Shown here: one piece after another, positions 50,699 through 56,061 of the stretch
Numbering within the stretch: the first letter of the stretch is position 1
Layout of the letters: the number at the start of each line of letters is the position of its first letter
Source: Dichotomicrobium sp964650735
GTDB lineage: Bacteria > Pseudomonadota > Alphaproteobacteria > Rhizobiales > Rhodomicrobiaceae
Direction of reading: 5' to 3'
NCBI GenBank assembly: GCA_964650735.1
Contig: CAZYUT010000002.1
Span: 1-56,061, forward strand
Length of the DNA stretch: 56,061 bases
Notes under the pieces: model-generated
What the model was told of the DNA's origin: nothing
The model's input: only the letters and a program-made list of their open reading frames with translations
The model's database searches: none
Made by a program: the position numbers and the translations under genes

Positions 50699-50725
50699 CT
50701 TGGCTTCCCGTTCTTGTCCGGCGCG

Positions 50726-51232
50726 TCAGCGCGCAAACAGACGATCGCCGCCACCGCCGCCCAGCGGCTCGGCGTCAATCACCTGGCCCCGGCATCCTTC
50801 TATCCTGAGTTGATAAACCGCGCCATTCGGACGGCGCGCCCGGACCACGAAATCGTCGCCGGCCCGGCGCAGGCCGTGGAAATCCCACCATCCCTGCTGT
50901 TGCAGATTACGGCGGATCTCACGCGGCATGCGGCAGTCTCCGCTGGCGCCAAAACCGGGAGTCATCAGGCCGCGAAAAGCATCAGGCTGGCGGCGCAGAC
51001 GGCCGCGACCTTCGTTGATCGGGCGGCCGCGGGGCTGGCGCTGTTGCGCGCGCGGAGCGTATTGGGCGAGCGTGTAGCCGCCGTCAGCCCGCTCGCCGAT
51101 TGATGGCTCAGCGGCTCTGACTTGCGCGCGCGCATCGGCCATCGATGCCGAAAACAGCGTAAGCAAAAGGACCAACGCGAGCATGGTCAGCCCCCGCAGG
51201 CCGCCACTGCCCCATGCACAGTGCCTCGTCAT
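50726..51232 (-). CDS. exported basic protein, possibly PepSY-like
   Basis: A 168-residue protein from the ATG at 51232. A basic n-region and hydrophobic core (LTMLALVLLLTLFSASMADA) form a signal peptide. An Arg/Gln-rich linker (YAPRAQQRQPRGRPINEGRG) follows, then a C-terminal domain of about 65 residues starting CRMPREIRRNLQQQGWWDFH and ending with YQLRIEGCRGQVIDAEPL. The helix-then-strands pattern and ending resemble PepSY-like domains, with two Cys that could be disulfide-bonded. A Met at 51184 is an alternative start. Further upstream in-frame codons overlap the hsp20 leader antisense and are not used. Confidence 0.7.
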   Translation of the reverse strand: MTRHCAWGSGGLRGLTMLALVLLLTLFSASMADARAQVRAAEPSIGERADGGYTLAQYAPRAQQRQPRGRPINEGRGRLRRQPDAFRGLMTPGFGASGDCRMPREIRRNLQQQGWWDFHGLRRAGDDFVVRARRPNGAVYQLRIEGCRGQVIDAEPLGGGGGDRLFAR

Positions 51233-51307
51233 ACAGCCAGCCTGCCAGATGGCCGGTGAACCAGACCCCAACCGCGTCTTCAGCCGCTGTTCATCAAGCC
51301 ATGGGGT

Positions 51308-51335
51308 CTTGACGCCGGACGCCACGGACTTACCT
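51308..51335 (+). promoter_or_regulatory. heat-shock (RpoH-type) promoter candidate of hsp20
   Basis: CTTG (51308-51311) is followed after 17 bp by CTTACCT (51329-51335). The alphaproteobacterial RpoH pattern is CTTG, 17-18 bp, CYTATNT; one position differs. The inferred transcription start, about 51342, falls directly before the first hairpin of the ROSE-type leader. Confidence 0.6.
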
Positions 51336-51343
51336 CTTGGAGT

Positions 51344-51422
51344 GCATACGCCTGAACCGGGTATGCGCCTTTGACTGGCCGAAAGGCAGTGGAAACACAT
51401 GTCGCTCACAAGGAGGATATGT
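51344..51422 (+). promoter_or_regulatory. ROSE-type RNA thermometer in the hsp20 leader
   Basis: Three consecutive hairpins: GCATAC/GTATGC (51344-51349 with 51361-51366), GCCTTT/AAAGGC (51367-51372 with 51382-51387), and a third at 51397-51422. The third pairs ACATGTC with GATATGT (7 bp including one G-T wobble) and CTC with GAG, leaving G51404 bulged. It includes most of the Shine-Dalgarno AAGGAGG and stops one base before the ATG. The anti-Shine-Dalgarno strand contains TCGCT, the conserved U-Y-G-C-U with bulged G of ROSE elements. Heat would melt it and expose the ribosome site. Confidence 0.8.
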
Positions 51423-51423
51423 C

Positions 51424-51900
51424 ATGAGACGTTTTGATCTGACCCCCCTGTACAAGTCCACGGTCGGCTTCGACCATGTTGCCTCCATCCTGGAGCAGTT
51501 GGCGTCGACCGACACGGACAACGGTTATCCGCCCTACAACATAGAGCGCGTGGATGAGAATCACTACCGCATTACCATGGCGGTGGCCGGTTTCTCTGAC
51601 GGCGATCTCGACATCGAGGTCCGCGAAGGCATGCTCCGCGTGACCGGGGCAAAGCCGGAGCAGGAGGAACAAACCGATACGGTGTTCCTGCATCGCGGCA
51701 TCGCCTCGCGCAATTTCGAGCGCCGGTTCCGGCTGGCCGAATACGTCGAGGTGAGCGGCGCCAAGCTCGAGAACGGCCTGCTGCATATCGATCTGCGCCG
51801 GGAACTTCCTGACGCGATGAAGCCGCGCAAGATCGAGATCGCCTCGGCCAATGGCGCGTCGCCCAAGACGATCGAGGCCAAGGCTGGCCAAGTGAACTAA
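51424..51900 (+). CDS. Hsp20/IbpA-family small heat-shock protein
   Basis: ATP-independent holdase of 158 residues. MRRFDLTPLYKSTVGFDHVA is the usual IbpA-type start. The alpha-crystallin domain runs from about 37 to 130 (YPPYNIERVDENHYRITMAV; VFLHRGIASRNFERRFRLAE; YVEVSGAKLENGLLHIDL). The C-terminal tail lacks a clean I-x-I after KPRKIEIAS. AAGGAGG lies 6 nt before the ATG, inside the third hairpin of the ROSE-type leader. A heat-shock promoter candidate lies upstream. Confidence 0.95.
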   Translation: MRRFDLTPLYKSTVGFDHVASILEQLASTDTDNGYPPYNIERVDENHYRITMAVAGFSDGDLDIEVREGMLRVTGAKPEQEEQTDTVFLHRGIASRNFERRFRLAEYVEVSGAKLENGLLHIDLRRELPDAMKPRKIEIASANGASPKTIEAKAGQVN

Positions 51901-51926
51901 CACGTTACCTCATCACGCAAAGCTGG

Positions 51927-51956
51927 GGCGGAGGCCTGCATGGTCTCCGCCTTTTT
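51927..51956 (+). terminator. intrinsic terminator of hsp20
   Basis: GGCGGAG (51927-51933) pairs with CTCCGCC (51945-51951), followed by TTTTT. It is 27 bp after the hsp20 stop. Confidence 0.88.
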
Positions 51957-51973
51957 GAGTGCGCGCCGCCCCG

Positions 51974-52012
51974 AAAAAAACAAGAGCGCCGGCCCGTGGT
52001 ATGGACCGGCGC
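51974..52012 (-). terminator. intrinsic terminator of the suf operon
   Basis: GCGCCGG (51986-51992) pairs with CCGGCGC (52006-52012). On the minus strand it is followed by TCTTGTTTTTTT. It sits about 30 bp beyond the sufA stop, so sufA is the last gene of the operon. Confidence 0.88.
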
Positions 52013-52040
52013 AGCTTCAACCTCCCAAGCTCGAACGGCT

Positions 52041-52430
52041 CTAGCGGCTGTGCGCGCCTTCGGTGGCCTGTTGCTGGGCAGGCCGGATTTCTACCGATTC
52101 GCCGCAGCCACAGGCGCTGGTCTGGTTCGGATTGTTAAACACGAAACCGGATGAAAGCTTGCTTTCCTGATAATCCATCTCCGTGCCGAGCAGGAACAGA
52201 ACGGCCTGCGGCTCGATCAGGAGCTTCACGCCCTTCTCTTCGACAACTTCGTCCATCGGGCCGATCTCGGTCGCGTAGTCCATCGTGTATTCCATGCCGG
52301 CGCAGCCGCCCTTCTTCAGGCCAACCCGCACGCCGGCCACGGCCTTGTCGCTGGCTTCGATAATCTCCGACAGGCGCTTCGCCGCCGCGTCGGTCAGGCT
52401 CATCACTTTGAGAGGTGTCGAGATTGCCAT
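52041..52430 (-). CDS. sufA: A-type iron-sulfur carrier SufA/IscA family
   Basis: Carries Fe-S clusters to target proteins. In the 129-residue protein the three conserved cysteines are Cys43 (GLKKGGCAGMEY) and Cys107/Cys109 (NQTSACGCGESVEI). The C-terminus adds about 15 polar residues (IRPAQQQATEGAHSR) beyond the usual end. It is last in the minus-strand suf run, after sufT with a 100-bp gap, and is followed by a clear terminator. Confidence 0.94.
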   Translation of the reverse strand: MAISTPLKVMSLTDAAAKRLSEIIEASDKAVAGVRVGLKKGGCAGMEYTMDYATEIGPMDEVVEEKGVKLLIEPQAVLFLLGTEMDYQESKLSSGFVFNNPNQTSACGCGESVEIRPAQQQATEGAHSR

Positions 52431-52530
52431 GTGTCACTGTCCGTCAGTTCGGTCACGTTTCACTATCAAGTATGGGACAACATGACGGCGTTGCCAACCC
52501 GTGCCCGCTCATGACTGCGGGGGCAGCGTC

Positions 52531-52968
52531 TCACACCATGCCCAGCATTAACTGAGCTTCTTCGGACATGCGCGTCATGTCCCAGGGCGGGTCGAAGGTC
52601 AGATCGACCTTGGCGCCGCTCACGCCGGGCACCGCGCTCACGGCATTCTCAACCCAGACCGGCATCTCGCCCGCGACAGGACAGCCGGGCGCGGTCAGCG
52701 TCATCAGAACCTTGACCAAGCGATCATCTTCAATCTCGACGCGGTAGATCAGGCCGAGTTCGTAAATGTCCACGGGGATCTCCGGGTCATAGACTGTCTT
52801 GAGGGCCGCAATGATATCTCCGCTCATCTGCTCAAGCTCTTCCTGCGGAATAGCGGACTCCTGTCCGCCGGCACTCTCGGATTGGGCGTCGGCTTCACCC
52901 GCCGGGCCCTCACCCTTGCGCGCCTGATTGGCGTCCAAGTCCGCGGTGTCGCGAGTCCATTCGTTCAT
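52531..52968 (-). CDS. sufT: SUF-system Fe-S assembly protein SufT (DUF59/MIP18 family)
   Basis: Assists maturation of Fe-S proteins. In the 145-residue protein an acidic, Gln/Ala-rich N-terminus of about 45 residues precedes the DUF59 domain: IIAALKTVYDPEIPVDIYEL, LIYRVEIEDDRLVKVLMTLT, the conserved TAPGCPVAGEMP with Cys, and GAKVDLTFDPPWDMTRMSEE at the end. AAAGGAG precedes the ATG at 52968. It lies 12 bp after the sufS stop. The DPPWDMTRMSEEAQ ending is typical of SufT beside SufS. Confidence 0.92.
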   Translation of the reverse strand: MNEWTRDTADLDANQARKGEGPAGEADAQSESAGGQESAIPQEELEQMSGDIIAALKTVYDPEIPVDIYELGLIYRVEIEDDRLVKVLMTLTAPGCPVAGEMPVWVENAVSAVPGVSGAKVDLTFDPPWDMTRMSEEAQLMLGMV

Positions 52969-52980
52969 CTTGTCGCTCCT

Positions 52981-54252
52981 TTACGCGAAAAACGTTTGTG
53001 CGCGCGCGATGGCCTCGGCCAACGCATCGACTTCCTCAACCGTATTGTAGACCGCGAACGACGCGCGGCAGGTTGCGTTCACGCCAAAGCGCGCCATCAG
53101 CGGTTCCGCGCAATGATGGCCGGCGCGCACCGCCACGCCCGAGCGGTCCATGATCGTCGCCATGTCATGCGCGTGCGCATCCTTCATGTCGAAGGAGACG
53201 ATAGCGCCCTTGCCTGGCGCGTCGCCGATGATCCGCAGCGAGTTGATCGCCCGCAGCCGCTCATGCGCATAGTCGCGGAGTTTCGCCTCATGCGCGGCGA
53301 TGCGCTCGCGCCCCAGGGTCATCATGTAGTCCAGTGCCGCGCCCAGCCCGATGACCTGCGCGATCGGCGGCGTGCCAGCTTCGAACTTGTAGGGCGGCTC
53401 GCCATAGGTGATCGCGTCGGTGCCGACAGATTCGATCATCTCGCCGCCGCCCATGAAAGGTGGCATCGCCTCCAGATGCTCTCGCTTGCCGTAAAGCACG
53501 CCGACGCCAGAAGGCCCATAGACCTTGTGCCCGGTGAATACGTAGAAATCGCAGCCGATGTCCTGAACGTCTACGGGCAAATGCACCGCGCCCTGGCTGC
53601 CGTCCACCAGCACCGGAATGCCGCGTTCATGCGCGATGCGCGTGACCTCCTTAACGGGGACGATGGTGCCGAGCACGTTCGACATGTGCGTAATGGCCAC
53701 CATCTTGGTGCGCGGGGTCAGGGCGTTCTCGAACGCGTCCAGGCTGAAGGAGCCGTCATCACCGACCGGCACCCATGTCAGCTTCGCACCATTCCGCTCG
53801 CGGTGATAATGCCATGGGACGATATTCGAGTGGTGCTCCATGATGGTGAGCACGATCTCGTCGCCCTCGCCGATGCGCATTCCGCCAAAGGATTGCGCGA
53901 CGAGGTTGATCGCCGCGGTGGCGTTCGAGGTGAAGATGATCTCGCCCGTCGACGGCGCGTTCAGGAACTTGGCCGTGATAGCGCGCGCGTTCTCATAGGC
54001 ATCGGTCGCCGCATTGCTGAGGAAATGCAAGCCGCGATGGACGTTGGCATATTCCTGCGTGTAGACGCGCTCGAGCGTGTCCAGCACGGCCCTGGGCTTC
54101 TGGGCCGAGGCGGCGTTGTCCAGATACACCAGAGGCTTGCCGTAAACCTCCCGCGAAAGGATCGGGAAGTCTTTGCGTATCGCCTCCGGGTCGATCGGCC
54201 CGGCCGCCTCCGGTATCGCTTCGTCGCTCGGCAAGATATTCGCCTGGTCCAT
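52981..54252 (-). CDS. sufS: cysteine desulfurase SufS
   Basis: PLP enzyme that extracts sulfur from cysteine as enzyme-bound persulfide for Fe-S assembly. From the ATG at 54252 it has 423 residues. PLP Lys243 is in FYVFTGHKVYGPSGVGVLYG and the persulfide Cys381 in VAVRAGHHCAEPLMARFGV, the short-loop group II form. Other family parts are YLDNAASAQKP and NVLGTIVPVKEV. A preceding in-frame TTG exists. Upstream is sufD, 20 bp away, and downstream sufT. Confidence 0.97.
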   Translation of the reverse strand: MDQANILPSDEAIPEAAGPIDPEAIRKDFPILSREVYGKPLVYLDNAASAQKPRAVLDTLERVYTQEYANVHRGLHFLSNAATDAYENARAITAKFLNAPSTGEIIFTSNATAAINLVAQSFGGMRIGEGDEIVLTIMEHHSNIVPWHYHRERNGAKLTWVPVGDDGSFSLDAFENALTPRTKMVAITHMSNVLGTIVPVKEVTRIAHERGIPVLVDGSQGAVHLPVDVQDIGCDFYVFTGHKVYGPSGVGVLYGKREHLEAMPPFMGGGEMIESVGTDAITYGEPPYKFEAGTPPIAQVIGLGAALDYMMTLGRERIAAHEAKLRDYAHERLRAINSLRIIGDAPGKGAIVSFDMKDAHAHDMATIMDRSGVAVRAGHHCAEPLMARFGVNATCRASFAVYNTVEEVDALAEAIARAQTFFA

Positions 54253-54272
54253 CAAATCGGCTTTCCTAACTG

Positions 54273-55622
54273 TTATGCGCTCGCTTCAACGGAATAACGG
54301 AGCCAATCCGCCGTGCGGGCCGTTAGCGCCTCCTTCAGCGCATCATGCTCAATGTCATCGAACACCTCGTCAACAAAGGCGGCGATCAGTAACGCCCGGG
54401 CCTCCGCCTGCGAAATGCCGCGCGCAAGCAGATAGAACATCGCCTCTTCATCGAGTTGGCCGGATGTCGAACCGTGGCCGCAGACCACGTCATCGGCGTA
54501 GATCTCCAACTCGGGCTTGGAGTCGAACTCCGCCTCGTCCGAGAGGAGCAGCGCGTTGGCCATCTGCTTGCCGTCGGTCTTCTGCGCGCCGGGGTGGACA
54601 TGCACCTTGGCCTGGAACACCGACCGCGCCTTATCATCCAGTACGGATTTCACAAGCTCCCGGCTCGTGCAGTGCGGCACGGCGTGCTCGATCACCATTG
54701 TCGTGTCGAAGTGCTGCGCATCCCGGCCGAGGCACACGCCGTTCACCGCCGCCGAGGCGCCCTCGCCCGCATAGCGCAGGAACACCTGGTTGCGCGTCAG
54801 CTCGCCGCCGACGTTCACATGGGTCGCGCGGTAATTCGCGCCGGATTCCAGGCGCAGGTTCCAGCTTGCGAGATGGGTCGAGGCGGTATTCTCGTCCTGC
54901 ACCTTCAGATGCTCGATTTTCGCGCCCTCAGCGGCCACCAGCTCGGTCATCGTGAAGGTCTGGAACGGCGTCTCGCCCAGACTGGCGTAGTGCTCGACGA
55001 TCATCGCTTCGGCACCCTGTTCCACGCGGATCAGGTTGCGCGTCGCGACGCGGCCCGGCTGATCGCCCGTGGTCACGTTCACCAGATGAATTGGCTTGGC
55101 CGCAGCGCCGTTCGCCGGGGCTGCGATGCGGATCACCGCGCCGTCGGTCATGAACGCCGTGGCGAGATTGGCGACCGTCTCGCCCTCCTGCGGGTTCACC
55201 TCGCCAAACGTCCGGTCGAACCACTCCGGCGCGATTTCCAGCGCCTGATTGAGGCTCATAACCTGAACGTTCGGCGCATCGACCGCTGGCATCGGCTGGT
55301 GGCAGCCGTTCACGAACACCACGACATGCGCATCGAGCGCGCCGAAATGGCCAATCGCGCGCTGCAATTCCGCCTCACTCGCTTCCGCGCGCGGCGCAGG
55401 CGCGAATGTCTCACGCATCTTCGCGCGCAGATCGGTGTACTTCCACTCCTCCACGCGGCGATGCGGCAGGCCGGTGCGGGCAAACGCCGCGATCGCCTGT
55501 TCACGCAGCCCGCGCAGCCGCGCGTCGCTCTCCTGCGCAATCCCCTGATCGAATGAGCGCAGGAGTGCTGCCTCGGCCGGCGAGTGATCGTCTGTCACGC
55601 GCACTGGCGTTTCGATGTTCAT
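54273..55622 (-). CDS. sufD: Fe-S cluster assembly protein SufD
   Basis: Scaffold partner of SufB and SufC. The start at 55622 (MNIETPVRVTDDHSPAE) has GGAG 6 nt upstream; four codons earlier lies another ATG that abuts the sufC stop. The 449-residue protein shows the SufBD beta-helix core: EHYASLGETPFQTFTMTELV, SGANYRATHVNVGGELTRNQ, VHVHPGAQKTDGKQMANALL. It ends with DDVVCGHGSTSGQLDEEAMF and YLLARGISQAEARALLIAAF, typical for SufD. Translationally close to sufC. Confidence 0.96.
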   Translation of the reverse strand: MNIETPVRVTDDHSPAEAALLRSFDQGIAQESDARLRGLREQAIAAFARTGLPHRRVEEWKYTDLRAKMRETFAPAPRAEASEAELQRAIGHFGALDAHVVVFVNGCHQPMPAVDAPNVQVMSLNQALEIAPEWFDRTFGEVNPQEGETVANLATAFMTDGAVIRIAAPANGAAAKPIHLVNVTTGDQPGRVATRNLIRVEQGAEAMIVEHYASLGETPFQTFTMTELVAAEGAKIEHLKVQDENTASTHLASWNLRLESGANYRATHVNVGGELTRNQVFLRYAGEGASAAVNGVCLGRDAQHFDTTMVIEHAVPHCTSRELVKSVLDDKARSVFQAKVHVHPGAQKTDGKQMANALLLSDEAEFDSKPELEIYADDVVCGHGSTSGQLDEEAMFYLLARGISQAEARALLIAAFVDEVFDDIEHDALKEALTARTADWLRYSVEASA

Positions 55623-55634
55623 GGCGGGCTCCAT

Positions 55635-56061
55635 TTACGCGGCCTGTTCCCCGTAAGCGGCATAGCCGGATTTCTCCAGCTCCAGCGCCAGGCTCTTGTC
55701 GCCGGAGCGCGCGATGCGGCCGTTGATGAGCACATGCACATGATCTGGCACGATGTAATCGAGCAGGCGCTGGTAATGGGTGATCGCGAGGATCGCCCGG
55801 TCGGGATCGCGCAGCTTGTTCACGCCTTCCGACACGATGCGCACCGCGTCGATGTCGAGGCCCGAGTCCGTCTCATCGAGCACGCACAGGCCCGGCTCCA
55901 GCAGCGTCATCTGCAGGATTTCGAAGCGCTTCTTCTCGCCGCCGGAAAAGCCGGAGTTCACCGGACGCTTGAGCATATCCATCGAGATGCCGAGATCGCT
56001 GGCTTGCTGGCGCACCAGCTTCATGAAGTCCGGCGTGCTCATCTCTGCCTCGCCGCGCGCC
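55635..56061 (-). CDS. sufC: Fe-S assembly ATPase SufC, N-terminus outside the window
   Basis: ABC-type ATPase of the SufBCD scaffold. Only the C-terminal 141 residues or so are inside the window. Visible are the ABC signature NSGFSGGEKKRFEILQM, Walker B LLEPGLCVLDETDSGLDIDA, the switch His in AILAITHYQRLLDYI, and the ending HVLINGRIARSGDKSLALEL. The Walker A is beyond the edge. The stop is adjacent to the upstream sufD ATG. The gene is cut, not broken. Confidence 0.96.
   Translation of the reverse strand, partial: ARGEAEMSTPDFMKLVRQQASDLGISMDMLKRPVNSGFSGGEKKRFEILQMTLLEPGLCVLDETDSGLDIDAVRIVSEGVNKLRDPDRAILAITHYQRLLDYIVPDHVHVLINGRIARSGDKSLALELEKSGYAAYGEQAA

Overview
The window is a GC-rich chromosomal segment of an alphaproteobacterium, most likely of the Hyphomicrobiales/Rhizobiales type. 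The evidence is gene order and content: guaB-rsmB-guaA; rnd-lptC-lptA-lptB-rpoN-ptsN; tandem rluA-family/rpoH; an LdtR-type MarR regulator beside an L,D-transpeptidase; DUF3126 and DUF6476-like genes; a suf operon ending in sufS-sufT-sufA; an alphaproteobacterial ROSE-type leader on an hsp20 gene; and a GAAC-N7-GAAC SOS box in front of ssb. I cannot name the genus. I saw no transposase, phage gene, CRISPR array or rRNA. One tRNA (Glu, CTC) is present. Several convergent neighbours are separated by only 1-10 bp, so the genome looks compact.

Layout. 1-7054 (minus): guaA (cut by the window edge), a small membrane protein, an RsmB-type RNA methyltransferase, guaB, a bactofilin, rlmE and a Ppx/GppA phosphatase. 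7302-9869: a secreted YARHG-domain protein divergent from an M15 peptidase and a TSUP permease. 10069-12215: a universal stress protein and a BCCT osmolyte transporter, closed by a strong terminator. 12322-19754 (minus): ptsN, rpoN, lptB, lptA, lptC, a short RNase D, a TPR protein, a second bactofilin and a Bcp peroxiredoxin. 19924-28564 (plus): a giant AsmA/YhdP-like protein, then a complete three-gene operon for the osmolyte N-acetylglutaminylglutamine amide (NAGGN).

28573-32753 (minus): a second TSUP permease, a multipass membrane protein, dusA and truA. 32891-35371 (plus): a HAD hydrolase, a MaoC-type hydratase and ribF. 35373-37000 (minus): a two-gene type III polyketide synthase/methyltransferase operon, divergent from ssb (37290-37787). 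37791-40281 (minus): DUF924, a glycosyltransferase-like protein and an extensin-like protein. 40404-43727 (plus): a 3-hydroxyisobutyryl-CoA hydrolase, LdtR and an L,D-transpeptidase. 43794-44751: two small membrane proteins flanking tRNA-Glu. 44854-47865 (plus): an RluA-family pseudouridine synthase, rpoH and a diacylglycerol-kinase-like gene. 47866-48498: an unexplained structured interval ending in a terminator. 48499-51900: cysE, DUF3126, an alpha/beta hydrolase, an exported basic protein and hsp20. 52041-56061 (minus): the downstream half of the suf operon.

Two themes recur. Salt and osmotic adaptation is represented by the BCCT transporter with its Usp partner, the NAGGN operon, and the LdtR/L,D-transpeptidase pair (known from relatives to respond to osmotic stress). 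Envelope construction is represented by the Lpt genes, the AsmA-like protein, two bactofilins, the M15 and extensin-like proteins and the L,D-transpeptidase. The most notable non-coding signals are a three-hairpin ROSE-type RNA thermometer with a matching heat-shock promoter at hsp20, a LexA box over the ssb promoter in the PKS/ssb gap, and the structured interval before cysE. The polyketide synthase/methyltransferase pair is the best candidate for undescribed chemistry.
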